DNA of 64,000 nt, taken from NCBI RefSeq assembly GCF_017306585.1, contig NZ_JAFKIC010000108.1, positions 1-64,000 of the forward strand. The letters are read 5' to 3'. How positions within the stretch are numbered: position 1 is the first letter of the stretch; each line of letters starts with the position of its first letter. The notes beneath the pieces were generated by a model. That model searched no databases and was not told the DNA's origin. It saw nothing but the letters and a program-made list of their open reading frames with translations. A program made the position numbers and the translations under genes. Of the stretch, positions 51,094-60,797 are shown piece by piece. Source of the stretch: Mesorhizobium sp. (GTDB taxonomy: Bacteria > Pseudomonadota > Alphaproteobacteria > Rhizobiales > Rhizobiaceae).

Positions 51094-52440
51094 TTGACGA
51101 CTTTTCCGTTCACCGAAGCCACTCCCGTCCAGTTTCAAGACCCGCTGCCGAAGACCTCGGACGTCGTGATCATCGGCGGTGGCGTCATCGGCGTGACCAC
51201 GGCGCTGTTCCTGGCGCGGCGCAACATCTCGGCGACCTTGCTGGAGAAGGGGCGCATCGCGGCCGAGCAGTCCTCGCGCAACTGGGGCTGGATCCGGCAA
51301 CAGGGCCGCGATGCCGACGAACTGCCGATCGTCATCGAGGCGCGCCGGCTGTGGCGGCAATTGGCCGAAGAGTGCGGCGAGGACATCGGGTTGAGGCAGA
51401 CCGGCGTTACCTATCTTGCACGCACCGACAAGGAGATGGCCGACTTCGCGGCATTCCTGAAGATCGCCGAGGCCCATGGCGTCGATACGCGTCTGCTCGA
51501 CAGCGGTGAGGCAGCCAGACTGATCCCGGCCATGTCGCACGCCTTCAAGGGCGCCATGACCACGCCGTCGGACATGCGGGCCGAACCCTGGGTCGCCGTA
51601 CCCGCGCTCGCCCGCCTGGCCGCCAGGCAAGGCGTCACCATCATCGAGAATTGCGCGGCCCGCATGCTCGACATCGCGGCGGGGCGTATCAGTGGTGTCT
51701 GGACAGAGAAAGGCCGTATAGCCACGTCGAACGTCCTCGTCGCCAGTGGGGCATGGACCTCGCTCTTCCTGCGCGTGCACGGCGTTTCGATCCCGCAGCT
51801 CAGTGTGCGGACAACCGTCGCGGCGACCGCGCCGATGCCGGAAATCCACGCGGGCGCCGCCGCGGACGAACATATCGCGTTCCGGCGCCGGCAGGATGGC
51901 GGATACACGCTGGCCGCAGGCGGCAGTCACCTGCTTTATGTCGGGCCGGACGCGTTCCGCCATGCTCTGAAATATCTGCCTGCCTTGAAACTAAATCCCT
52001 TTGGCACGCGCTATTCGCCGGCGGCGCCTCGCGCCTATCCAGACAGTTGGACGACCCCGCGCAGATGGGATGCGGACAAGGAAAGCCCGTTCGAGCGGAT
52101 GCGTGTTCTCAATCCAGCCCCGGAGGCCAGTGCCCTTCGCGCCATCGACAGGGAATTCAGGCGGCTCTTTCCGCAGTTCAAGACTGTGCCGCTGAAGGCA
52201 AGCTGGGCGGGCATGATCGATGCGATGCCAGACGTGGTGCCGATCGTCGATCGCGTCGCGGCGGTCCCGGGACTGGTCGTCGCCACCGGAATGAGCGGCC
52301 ATGGCTTCGGCATCGGGCCCGGCATGGGCCGCGTGCTGTCCGATCTGATCCAGGGCAACGAGACGGGGCACAATCTCCACAGGTTCCGCCATGCCCGCTT
52401 CAGCGACGGCAGTCCGATCCGCCCCGGGCCTTCCCTTTAA
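51094..52440 (+). CDS. FAD-dependent oxidoreductase, DAO family
   Basis: A 448-residue flavoprotein with VVIIGGGVIGVTTALFLARRN at the N-terminus, SSRNWGWIRQQGRD in the substrate region and GMSGHGFGIGPGMG at the C-terminus. It resembles single-subunit amino-acid oxidases such as the PuuB/OrdL group. The start is probably TTG at 51094; another TTG at 51040 would overlap the LysR remnant. It may oxidise an amine released by the locus. It ends 126 bases before the promoter of the ribose-type operon. Confidence 0.82.
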   Translation: MTTFPFTEATPVQFQDPLPKTSDVVIIGGGVIGVTTALFLARRNISATLLEKGRIAAEQSSRNWGWIRQQGRDADELPIVIEARRLWRQLAEECGEDIGLRQTGVTYLARTDKEMADFAAFLKIAEAHGVDTRLLDSGEAARLIPAMSHAFKGAMTTPSDMRAEPWVAVPALARLAARQGVTIIENCAARMLDIAAGRISGVWTEKGRIATSNVLVASGAWTSLFLRVHGVSIPQLSVRTTVAATAPMPEIHAGAAADEHIAFRRRQDGGYTLAAGGSHLLYVGPDAFRHALKYLPALKLNPFGTRYSPAAPRAYPDSWTTPRRWDADKESPFERMRVLNPAPEASALRAIDREFRRLFPQFKTVPLKASWAGMIDAMPDVVPIVDRVAAVPGLVVATGMSGHGFGIGPGMGRVLSDLIQGNETGHNLHRFRHARFSDGSPIRPGPSL

Positions 52441-52565
52441 AGGGGCAATCTTGCCCGGTTGGCGGGAACGAGACGAACCTTGTCGGGTTTCCGGCTCCTT
52501 TACGGCCGGAGCCGCCGCCTCTCCGATCAAATCCAGGCTTTGGCGGATGAAGTCCTCACATCGAT

Positions 52566-52626
52566 CTTGACATCTCCGGAACTCGCGCTCTAGCCTGTGG
52601 CGTAATCGGTTACGTAACCGATTACG
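52566..52626 (+). promoter_or_regulatory. Promoter with 26-bp perfect LacI-type operator
   Basis: CTTGACA at 52566 is a good -35 element; TAGCCT 18 bases after TTGACA is a weak -10. Directly downstream, 52601-52626 is a perfect 26-bp palindrome. It can be read as two abutting LacI-type boxes, GTAATCGGTTAC and GTAACCGATTAC. Its place at the expected transcription start implies repression. The LacI gene lies at the end of the same operon (56293). Confidence 0.8.
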
Positions 52627-52648
52627 GATCAAACAAGTGGAGGAGAGC

Positions 52649-53620
52649 ATGAGCAAGGGTTCAAACGCGTCCGGTCTCGATCTAGGCCGCTTCTCGCGTC
52701 GTCAGTTTCTCAAGACCAGCGCCTTGGCCGCGGGCGCGCTGGCGCTGCCGCTCGGTCCGGCATTTGCCGCCGACAAGCCGAAGGTCGGACTGGTCATGAA
52801 GTCGCTCGCAAACGAGTTCTTCAAGCAGATGCAGGCCGGCGCCGAGGACTATGCGGCCAAGAACAAGGACAAGTTCGATTTCGCCGCCGTCGGCATGAAG
52901 GACGAGCGCGACTTCGCCGCCCAGGTCGACGCGATCGAGAACTTCATCACCCAGAACTACAACATCATCGTCGTGGCGCCCGCCGATTCGAAAGCCATGG
53001 TCACCCCCATCGCCAAGGCGCTGAAGGCCGGCATCAAGATCATCAACATCGACGTCTCGCTCGACGACGAAGCCAAGAAGAAGGCCGGCATCGATCTCGC
53101 CTTCTTCGGCCCGGACAACCGCGCCGGCGCCAAGCTTTCCGGCGATGCTCTCGGCAAGGCGCTGGGCAAGGGTGGCAAGGTCGTCATCCTCGAAGGCAAT
53201 CCGGAGGCCGACAACGCCAAGGAACGCAAGCTCGGCTTCGATGACGCGGTCAAGGAAAACGGCCTCGACCTCCTCGATTCCAAGACGGCGCATTGGGAGA
53301 CCGAGGAAGCCAACACGCTGATGACCAACTTCCTCACCCAGCACCCCGACATCCAGGGTGTCATGGCGGCCAACGATTCGATGGCGCTTGGTGTCGTCAA
53401 GGCGATCGACGCGGCCGGCAAGTCCGGCCAGATCAAGGTCGTCGGTTTCGACAACATCCCGGCGGTCGGGCCGCTGCTCAAGGCGGGCAAGATGCTGGCC
53501 ACAGTCGAGCAGTATGGCGCGCAGATGGCCGCCATGGGCATCGATTACGGCCTGCGTGAGCTCGCCGGCGAGAAATTCTCCGGCTGGGTCAAGACCGACA
53601 TCAAGCTGATCACCGCCTGA
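52649..53620 (+). CDS. Ribose-type ABC transporter substrate-binding protein with Tat-like signal
   Basis: A 323-residue RbsB-like protein. The N-terminus SRRQFLKTSALAAGALALPL is a twin-arginine-type signal, cleaved near AFAADK, which is unusual for this family. The core has VGLVMKSLANEFFKQMQAGAE, IIVVAPADSKAM and FDNIPAVGPLL, typical of sugar and polyol receptors. ATG 52649 follows GGAGGAGAG. Two stem-loops separate it from the ATPase gene. Confidence 0.88.
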   Translation: MSKGSNASGLDLGRFSRRQFLKTSALAAGALALPLGPAFAADKPKVGLVMKSLANEFFKQMQAGAEDYAAKNKDKFDFAAVGMKDERDFAAQVDAIENFITQNYNIIVVAPADSKAMVTPIAKALKAGIKIINIDVSLDDEAKKKAGIDLAFFGPDNRAGAKLSGDALGKALGKGGKVVILEGNPEADNAKERKLGFDDAVKENGLDLLDSKTAHWETEEANTLMTNFLTQHPDIQGVMAANDSMALGVVKAIDAAGKSGQIKVVGFDNIPAVGPLLKAGKMLATVEQYGAQMAAMGIDYGLRELAGEKFSGWVKTDIKLITA

Positions 53621-53631
53621 GGCGAGGGGGA

Positions 53632-53695
53632 ACGCCGGCTCTCCCTCCGGCGTCCGCTTGTCTTATCATCGCCGCCGGCATCTCCGGCGGCGATG
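53632..53695 (+). terminator. Two consecutive stem-loops after the binding-protein gene
   Basis: The first has 7-bp arms ACGCCGG/CCGGCGT (53632-53653). The second has perfect 12-bp arms CATCGCCGCCGG/CCGGCGGCGATG around five bases (53667-53695). No T-run follows. They probably stabilise the upstream message or reduce read-through into the ATPase gene. Confidence 0.6.
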
Positions 53696-53744
53696 GCGGC
53701 ACGCTCGGCCGTCCGGTGAAGAGCGCAATTCAGGATTCCGCTGC

Positions 53745-55247
53745 ATGGACGATGCCATCCTCTCCCTGGAAAGGGTCGGAAAGATATTTCCCGGCGCCGT
53801 GGCGTTGAGCGACGTGTCGCTATCGGTCGCGCGCGGCGAGACCCACATCATCCTGGGTGAGAACGGCGCCGGCAAGTCGACGCTGATCAAGCTTCTCGCC
53901 GGTATCTATCAGCCCGACAGCGGGTCGATCGCCTTCAACGGCGCGCCCTACCAGCCCAGGACCCCGCACGACGCGCAGCAAAGCGGCATCCGCATCGTGC
54001 ATCAGGAACTGAACCTTCTGCCCTATCTCAGCATCGCCGAGAACCTGATGCTGGAAAGCCTGCCGCGGCGTGCCTTCGGTATTGTCGACGGCAAGGCGCT
54101 GAACAGCCGCGCCGTGGCGCTGTTGAAAGAGGTAGGGCTCGACATCGACCCCAGAACCCGTGTCGAAGCGCTCGGCGTGGCACAGATGCAGCTGGTCGAG
54201 ATCGCCAAGGCACTGAGCTACGACAGCAAGCTGTTGGTGCTCGACGAACCGACGGCGACGCTGACCCCCCCGGAGATCGAACGGCTGTTCGCCATCATCA
54301 AGCGGCTGAAGGCCAAAGGCGTCACCATCATCTACATCTCGCACCGGTTGCATGAGGTGTTCGAGATCGGCGACAGGGTGACGGTGCTTCGTAACGGCAG
54401 GCTGGTCTCGACCCGCGACCTCCAGGGCCTCACCGTGCCCGACCTGGTGCGCATGATGATCGGCCGCGACATCGCCGACGAATACGGTTTCGATGCCTCG
54501 ATCGTGCTAGGCCCGGTGGCGCTCAGCGTCGCCAATCTGAAGCGGGACGCCGCGACGCCCGCCATTTCCTTCGATGTGCGGCATGGTGAGATCCTGGGTG
54601 TCGCCGGTTTGGTCGGCAGCGGCCGCACGGAAGCCATGCGCGCGCTGTTCGGCGCCGATCCCAAGCTCGACGGCGTTGTCGAGATAGACGGCAAGCCGGT
54701 GGCGATCACCGCGCCCAAGGATGCGGTGCGCCATGGGCTGAGCCTTCTCACCGAAGACCGCAAGGGGCAGGGCCTGCTGCTCGACATGCCAGTCGACAAG
54801 AACATCACCATCACCGATCTCGGCAAGGTTTCGCGCAACGGGCTGATCCGCCGCCGGGCGGAGGCCGCTGCCGCCAACGATCTGGTCGGGCAGCTGCGCG
54901 TCAAGGCAAGCTCCATCGAACAGGCGGTGCGCAACCTCTCCGGCGGCAACCAGCAGAAGGTGGTACTGGCCAAATGGCTTTTCCGGGGCACCTCGACCCT
55001 GATCCTCGACGAGCCGACGCGCGGCGTCGATATCGGCGCGCGGCGCGAAATCTACCAGCTGCTATGGATGCTGGCGGCGGCGCAAAAAGGCATCATCATG
55101 GTCTCGTCGGACCTGCCCGAGTTGATGGGCATGTGCCATCGCATCATCGTCTTTTCCAAAAACAGGATCGTCGGCGAAGTGCCGCGCGCCGCGTTCGACC
55201 AGGAACACATCCTGTCGCTCGCCTATCAGGAGTATGTGCGACCATGA
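53745..55247 (+). CDS. Ribose-type ABC transporter ATPase with two ABC domains
   Basis: A 500-residue RbsA-type ATPase. Domain 1: GENGAGKST, then the signature LGVAQMQ and LLVLDEPTATL. Domain 2: degenerate P-loop GLVGSGRTE, canonical LSGGNQQK and LILDEPTRGVD. Unlike the protein at 26329, both Walker B glutamates are present. Its stop overlaps the permease start by four bases. Confidence 0.9.
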   Translation: MDDAILSLERVGKIFPGAVALSDVSLSVARGETHIILGENGAGKSTLIKLLAGIYQPDSGSIAFNGAPYQPRTPHDAQQSGIRIVHQELNLLPYLSIAENLMLESLPRRAFGIVDGKALNSRAVALLKEVGLDIDPRTRVEALGVAQMQLVEIAKALSYDSKLLVLDEPTATLTPPEIERLFAIIKRLKAKGVTIIYISHRLHEVFEIGDRVTVLRNGRLVSTRDLQGLTVPDLVRMMIGRDIADEYGFDASIVLGPVALSVANLKRDAATPAISFDVRHGEILGVAGLVGSGRTEAMRALFGADPKLDGVVEIDGKPVAITAPKDAVRHGLSLLTEDRKGQGLLLDMPVDKNITITDLGKVSRNGLIRRRAEAAAANDLVGQLRVKASSIEQAVRNLSGGNQQKVVLAKWLFRGTSTLILDEPTRGVDIGARREIYQLLWMLAAAQKGIIMVSSDLPELMGMCHRIIVFSKNRIVGEVPRAAFDQEHILSLAYQEYVRP

Positions 55248-56260
55248 GCGAGACGTCCCAACCCGTCGCGGCGGCGCCCGTGTCACTGGCCCGGGCCAAA
55301 TTCCTGCGCTTTCTTGTGCGCGATGCCGGCGTGCTTCTGGCGCTGGTGCTGATCACTTTGTTCTTCTCGGCCACCGCGCCCTATTTCGCCACCTCGGGCA
55401 ATGCGCTGAAGATCTTCGTGCAGATCGCCATCAACACGGTGCTCGCCGCCGGCATGACCTTCGTCATCCTCACCGGCGGCATCGACCTTTCGGTCGGCTC
55501 GGTGCTGGCGCTGTGCACCGTCGTCGGGGCAACGGTCATGATCGACGAAAACCTGTCGCCGGCCGTCGCCATCACGCTGGCGCTGCTGACCTGCATGGCG
55601 ACCGGCGCGGTCTGCGGCTTCCTCAACGGCTGGATCTCGACGCGCTGGAAGATTCCCTCCTTCATCGTCACGCTCGGCATGCTGAACATGGCCGCGGGCG
55701 CGGCCCGCGTCGTCAGCGATAATTCGACCATCACCGGCCTGCCGCAGAGCTTCGTCGATTTCGGCAATCTCATCATCGGCGGCTTCCTGCCCTCGATCTT
55801 CCTGGTCGCGGTGCTGGTGATCGCCGCCGGCTGGTTCGTGCTGCGCTTCACCGTCTTCGGCCGCATGATCTTCGCCGTCGGCACCAATGACGAGGCGGTG
55901 CGGCTGTCCGGCCACAATCCGGATTTCTACAAGGTCGCCGCTTTCACCATCAGCGGGCTGACGGCCGGCATCGCGGCCATGGTCTATCTCCTGCGTCTCA
56001 ACATCGGCAGTCCGATCGCGGGCGTCGGTTACGAACTCAACGCGATCGCCGCCGTCATCATCGGTGGCACCAGCCTCAGCGGCGGCAAGGGCTCGATCAT
56101 CGGCACGCTGGTCGGCGCCTGCATCCTGCAGGTGCTCTCGACCGGCCTGCAACTGCTCGGCGTCGGCGATAATTTCAAACCGATCGTGATCGGCCTTGTC
56201 ATTGTGCTCGCCGTCATCCTAGACGCATACCGGGAGAGGTTGTTGCGCAGAATCCGCTAA
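55244..56260 (+). CDS. Ribose-type ABC transporter permease
   Basis: A 338-residue RbsC-type permease with GMTFVILTGGIDLSVGSVLAL and NAIAAVIIGGTSLSGGKGSIIG. ATG 55244 overlaps the ATPase stop. Only one permease gene is present, so the channel is a homodimer. The LacI gene follows after 32 bases. Confidence 0.9.
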   Translation: MSETSQPVAAAPVSLARAKFLRFLVRDAGVLLALVLITLFFSATAPYFATSGNALKIFVQIAINTVLAAGMTFVILTGGIDLSVGSVLALCTVVGATVMIDENLSPAVAITLALLTCMATGAVCGFLNGWISTRWKIPSFIVTLGMLNMAAGAARVVSDNSTITGLPQSFVDFGNLIIGGFLPSIFLVAVLVIAAGWFVLRFTVFGRMIFAVGTNDEAVRLSGHNPDFYKVAAFTISGLTAGIAAMVYLLRLNIGSPIAGVGYELNAIAAVIIGGTSLSGGKGSIIGTLVGACILQVLSTGLQLLGVGDNFKPIVIGLVIVLAVILDAYRERLLRRIR

Positions 56261-56292
56261 GGGACGTTTGCAGGGAAAGTGGACAAAGGACC

Positions 56293-57294
56293 ATGACGAC
56301 GATTGCCGATGTCGCGCGCTATGCCGGTGTATCCGTCGCCACCGTCTCGCATGTGATGAACCGCACGCGCCATGTCGAGCCGGAAACGGCCGAGCGCGTG
56401 CGCGGCGCGATCGCCGCATTGCGCTACAGCCCGAACTCCCTGGCGCGCAGCCTGCGGCGCGGAGAGACCAAGACCATCGGCCTGCTCGTGCCCGACAACG
56501 CCAATCCCTTCTTCGCCAGCGTGGCGCGCCAGATCGAGGATGCGGGCTTCGTCGCCGGCTACACGGTGATCCTGTGCAACTCCGACGGCAGCGCCGAGAA
56601 GGAGGAACGTTATCTCCAGGTGCTGATGGCCAAGCAGATCGATGGGCTGATCTTCGCCGGTTCGTCCGATCACGCTCGCGTGTTCTCGAGCCTGTTGCCC
56701 AACGTGCCGGCGGTGCTGCTCGACCGTGAGATCCACTCGGTCAACGTCGATTCGGTGCTCGTCGATCACGATCATGGCGGCTATCTCGCCGGACGGCATC
56801 TGGTTGGCCTTGGCCACAGAAAATTCGGCGTCATCGGCGGACCGCGGGATTCGAGCTCCAGCCCCGCCCGCCTGCAGGGCTTCGTCCGGGCGCTCGAAGA
56901 AGCCGGCCTCGACCTGCCAGGGTCGTCGGTGGTCGATTCCGACTATCATTTCGTCGGCGGCCGTGTCGCGATGGAGCAGTTGATGGCGCAGGCGCCCGAT
57001 ATCACTGCGCTTTTTGCCTGCAACGACCTGATGGCGATGGGCGCGCTGACGGTGCTGCGCGGCCGCGGGCTGCGCGTTCCCGATGAGATGTCTATCGTCG
57101 GCTTCGACGACATACCCTATGCCGTGACGACGTGGCCGCCATTGACGACGATCGCACAGCCGGTGGAGAAGATCGGTACGCTTGCGGTGAGCCTGCTCAT
57201 GCAGCGTCTCGGAGAGCCGGAAGCGCCCTCGCGCCGCGAGATCCTGGCGCCCGCGCTTGTCGAACGCGAAAGCTGCGCGCCGGCACGCAAGTAA
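56293..57294 (+). CDS. LacI family transcriptional regulator
   Basis: A 333-residue repressor with a canonical N-terminal helix-turn-helix (TTIADVARYAGVSVATVSHVMN), a hinge helix (SPNSLARSLRRG) and a sugar-binding core ending with FDDIPYAVTTWPPLTTI. It is the last gene of the ribose-type operon. The 26-bp palindrome at 52601 in front of the operon fits a LacI protein, giving substrate induction by feedback. Confidence 0.92.
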   Translation: MTTIADVARYAGVSVATVSHVMNRTRHVEPETAERVRGAIAALRYSPNSLARSLRRGETKTIGLLVPDNANPFFASVARQIEDAGFVAGYTVILCNSDGSAEKEERYLQVLMAKQIDGLIFAGSSDHARVFSSLLPNVPAVLLDREIHSVNVDSVLVDHDHGGYLAGRHLVGLGHRKFGVIGGPRDSSSSPARLQGFVRALEEAGLDLPGSSVVDSDYHFVGGRVAMEQLMAQAPDITALFACNDLMAMGALTVLRGRGLRVPDEMSIVGFDDIPYAVTTWPPLTTIAQPVEKIGTLAVSLLMQRLGEPEAPSRREILAPALVERESCAPARK

Positions 57295-57355
57295 CGTCAC
57301 GCACGAGCGCAAATCCTTAACGCGATTTTTATCTCGCTGCCCTAACCACTATGCC

Positions 57356-59359
57356 ATGGCACGGCATTTCGAGCTGCGGGTGGCAGGCTCCATTCTCGAG
57401 GGGCAGGGCGGAGCCGTCGAAGCCGGTATTCTGCGCGATCAACTGGCCGATCTGAGGAAGGGTGTCTTCATCTCCATGCCGATCGGCACGGTGCTGTCGG
57501 CGCTGATCCTGGCCGTGCAGATGCTGTCGGGTGGCGGTATCGCGGCGGTGTTATGGTTCGCGGCGGTCAGCACGCTGAATTGCGCGCGCATTGCGTTGGC
57601 CCTTGCCCGATTGGGCGCGCCCGACAGCAGGCCGAAGGCAGTCCGCAACCGGCTTTCTCTTTATGGAATGCTGGCCTTTGGCTCGGGCATCGCCTGGTCT
57701 TGCCTGGCCCTGCTGACGAACGGCTACACCACGCCCCAGGCATCGCTTTACCTGATCGTGCTTGCCGGCACGTCGGCGGGTTCGGTGACATACGGAACCT
57801 CCTACGCACCGGCTTCGATAAACTTCATAACGCTGCCGCTTCTGATCGCGGTCGGATGCATCGCGGCGAAGGGCGGCATTGAGAACTACGTCCTGGCCTT
57901 CACCGTACTCCTCTTTCTTGCCGGTATGGTGAGAAGCGCGATGCTCGGGCAATCCCGTTTCAGGGAAACGAGCCGCCTCAAATACGAGGCGAGGGCCTTC
58001 GCCGCCGAGATGGAACAAAACTCCAGGCGCGATCCGCTGACGAACCTGCTCAACAGGCACGGGCTCGAACACGCAATATCCCGGCTGGGCTCTTCCGACG
58101 GCCCGTTCGTGGCCATGCTCATCGACCTCGACGGCTTCAAATCCGTCAACGATACCTATGGCCACAACATTGGCGATGGCCTGCTGGTCAAGGTCGCGCT
58201 CAGAATAGAGGACCATGCGCCGAAGGGAGCCGTCATCGCGCGTATCGGCGGCGACGAGTTCGTCCTGCTTTTTCCAGCCGGCGCCTCTCTGCATTCACCC
58301 GAGGCACTTGCAGCCGCCATCATCGCGGCCATTGCGAACCCCGACCCGGACCTGGCTTCGGTGCGTGTCGGCGCATCGATCGGAATCTACCAGTCGGACA
58401 AGCCGAAACTGACCGACATGCTGCTCCGGGCGGACTTCGCGCTTTACGCGGCCAAGCGCAGCGGCAGGAACGAATACTGTCTCTTCGATGCAGAACTCGA
58501 CGAAGCGCTCGAACGCAAGCACTGCATCGAACGGGATCTGCGCAGCGCTATCGAAGCCGGCACGCTTTGCTCATGGTTCCAGCCCCTGGTTCGGCTGGAC
58601 AATTATGCGGTGGTAGGATTCGAGGCCCTGCTGCGCTGGCGGCACGCGATCCACGGAGCCATCTCCCCGCCCGAGATCGTCACCGCCGCACGCGAGACCG
58701 GTCTGCTGTCGCTGCTGACCGAGACGGTGTTCCGCAATAGCTGCGCCATGATCGAGGATCTGGCGAAGGCCGGACGTAACGATGTCCGGGTCGCCATGAA
58801 CCTGTCGCCCCGCGAGCTCGAGGCCGGCAATGTCGACGACATGATACTGGACATCGTCAAGGCCAGGAACGTTCCCACGGCAATGCTCGAGATCGAGATC
58901 ACCGAGGAAGCACCGGTCGATCGCGACAGGGTCGACGAGAAGGTCGGGCGTCTCGCGGATGCGGGCATATCGATCGTGCTCGATGATTTCGGCACCGGCT
59001 TCTCGACCCTGGTCTCGCTGAAGGACAGCCGCATCCGCAAGATCAAGATCGACAAGGACTTCGTGCGCGACCTCGCCAAGTCCGTGGAGGATCAGGCGCT
59101 GGTCAAGGCCGTGATCGATCTCGGGCGCACGCTGGGCATAGAAGTCATGGCGGAGGGCGTCGAGACGGACGCCGATCGCATGATCCTGCGATCGCTCGGC
59201 TGCACGGTCGCCCAGGGCTTTCTCTTCTCCGCCGCGCTTCCCAGGCATGAAGCGCTTGCCTTCGACGCGCGGCTTTCCAGCACGTCCGTCGCCGCGGAAG
59301 CCCTGTTCGATCCCGCGCAGATCGCGCTGCGCAATCCGCACAGCGGCAGCGCGGCTTGA
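57356..59359 (+). CDS. Membrane-anchored GGDEF-EAL protein (c-di-GMP turnover)
   Basis: A 667-residue protein. About residues 40-200 hold five or six membrane helices. The GGDEF domain has RIGGDEFVLL, so diguanylate cyclase activity is possible; no RxxD inhibitory site lies at the usual place before it. The EAL domain has GFEALLRW, AMNLSP, EIEITEE, LDDFGTG, KIDKDFV and AEGVET, so phosphodiesterase residues are also kept. ATG 57356 is chosen; an earlier in-frame ATG at 57257 would overlap the LacI gene. Confidence 0.9.
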   Translation: MARHFELRVAGSILEGQGGAVEAGILRDQLADLRKGVFISMPIGTVLSALILAVQMLSGGGIAAVLWFAAVSTLNCARIALALARLGAPDSRPKAVRNRLSLYGMLAFGSGIAWSCLALLTNGYTTPQASLYLIVLAGTSAGSVTYGTSYAPASINFITLPLLIAVGCIAAKGGIENYVLAFTVLLFLAGMVRSAMLGQSRFRETSRLKYEARAFAAEMEQNSRRDPLTNLLNRHGLEHAISRLGSSDGPFVAMLIDLDGFKSVNDTYGHNIGDGLLVKVALRIEDHAPKGAVIARIGGDEFVLLFPAGASLHSPEALAAAIIAAIANPDPDLASVRVGASIGIYQSDKPKLTDMLLRADFALYAAKRSGRNEYCLFDAELDEALERKHCIERDLRSAIEAGTLCSWFQPLVRLDNYAVVGFEALLRWRHAIHGAISPPEIVTAARETGLLSLLTETVFRNSCAMIEDLAKAGRNDVRVAMNLSPRELEAGNVDDMILDIVKARNVPTAMLEIEITEEAPVDRDRVDEKVGRLADAGISIVLDDFGTGFSTLVSLKDSRIRKIKIDKDFVRDLAKSVEDQALVKAVIDLGRTLGIEVMAEGVETDADRMILRSLGCTVAQGFLFSAALPRHEALAFDARLSSTSVAAEALFDPAQIALRNPHSGSAA

Positions 59360-59378
59360 CCGCGGCCGCGATCGCTGC

Positions 59379-60701
59379 TCAGTCGGCTGCCCGATCGCCC
59401 ACGGAACGCTTTCCGTCGATCCAGAGCGCAAGCAAGGTGCAGGCAGCGCCCGACAGCAGATAGGCGCCGGCGGCGATCAGGCCGAAATTGCCTGCCAGCA
59501 GGAGTGCCGCGAGCGGCGCGAAGCCGGCGCCGAACATCCAGGCCAGGTCCGAGGTTATCGCCGAGCCCGTATAGCGATGGTGCCGCGAGAAGCTCGACGC
59601 CACAACGCCTGACGATTGGCCGAAGCTCAGCCCCAGCAGGATGAAGCCCAGCACCATGAACAACGCTTCGCCCACCGTGCCGCCGTTCAGAAGCTGCGGG
59701 GCGAAGCCGCTGAATGTAGCGATGGCAATGGCCGAACCGCCGAGCAGGGCGCGGCGTCCAACGCGATCGGCCAGCGGGCCGGATGCGACGATGGCCGCGA
59801 TGCCGAACAGGGCGCTCACCGCCTCGATCAGCAGGAAGCGCGCCGGCCCCTCATTGGTGAACAGGAACACCCAGGAGAGCGGAAACACCGTCACCATGTG
59901 GAACAGGGCGAAGCTTGCCAGCGGCGCGAAGGCGCCGATGACGACGTTGCGGCCCTCGGTCTTGACAGTTTCGCGGATGCGCGTCGGCTGCAGGTCGCCG
60001 CTCTCGTACAATTTCGAGAATTCCGGCGTCACCACGATGCGCAGCCTGGCGAACAGGGCCACCACATTGATGGCGAAGGCGACAAAGAAGGGATAGCGCC
60101 AGCCCCACGAGAAGAAGTCGTCGGCCGACAGGTTGGCGACGAAGAAGGCAAAGAGCAGGCTGGCCACGATGAGGCCGATCGGGGCGCCGAGCTGCGGGAT
60201 CATGGCGTAGATGCCGCGCCGGTTATGCGGTGCGTTGAGCGCCAGCAGCGAGGGCAGGCCGTCCCAGGTGCCGCCGAGCGCCAGGCCCTGTCCGATACGG
60301 GCAAGCGCCAGAAGCCAGACCGCTACGGCGCCGATTTCTCCGGAGGCGGGAAGAAACGCGATGGCGACCGTCGATGTGCCGAGCAGGAACAGGGCGATCG
60401 TCAGCTTCGCCCCACGGCCATAGGCACGGTCGACCGCCATGAACAGAACCGTGCCGAACGGGCGCGCGATGAAGGCCAGCGCGAAGATGGCGAATGAGTA
60501 AAGCGTGCCGGCCAGCGGGTCGTGGGTGGGAAACACCAGCTTGGGGAAAACGATGACGGACGCGATCGCGTAGACGAAGAAGTCGAAGAACTCCGACGTC
60601 CTGCCGACGATCACGCCGACCGCGATGTCGCCCGCGCTGACCTGGCCATGATGCGAGCCGATCAGCTCGCTGTTCGTTTCGGCAGTCGAAGTCTGAGCCA
60701 T
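59379..60701 (-). CDS. Major facilitator superfamily transporter, metabolite:H+ symporter-like
   Basis: A 440-residue, twelve-helix transporter. GRTSEFFDFFVYAIASVIVFPKLVF, ARPFGTVLFMAVDRAYGRG and GPLADRVGRRALLG are typical of the MHS/ShiA-ProP branch that takes up organic acids or osmolytes. ATG 60701 begins the conserved part; 33 upstream residues are unlikely. It is divergent from cyoA, with a 21-bp palindrome between them. Confidence 0.88.
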   Translation of the reverse strand: MAQTSTAETNSELIGSHHGQVSAGDIAVGVIVGRTSEFFDFFVYAIASVIVFPKLVFPTHDPLAGTLYSFAIFALAFIARPFGTVLFMAVDRAYGRGAKLTIALFLLGTSTVAIAFLPASGEIGAVAVWLLALARIGQGLALGGTWDGLPSLLALNAPHNRRGIYAMIPQLGAPIGLIVASLLFAFFVANLSADDFFSWGWRYPFFVAFAINVVALFARLRIVVTPEFSKLYESGDLQPTRIRETVKTEGRNVVIGAFAPLASFALFHMVTVFPLSWVFLFTNEGPARFLLIEAVSALFGIAAIVASGPLADRVGRRALLGGSAIAIATFSGFAPQLLNGGTVGEALFMVLGFILLGLSFGQSSGVVASSFSRHHRYTGSAITSDLAWMFGAGFAPLAALLLAGNFGLIAAGAYLLSGAACTLLALWIDGKRSVGDRAAD

Positions 60702-60797
60702 CTTGTCCGTTGCCAACGCGTGGAATGAAATCTCCGGGACGCAATTCCAGCCATCCCATTGTGCGCTGCACACTGCGCCAAAGCCAGGCCGACTGGG

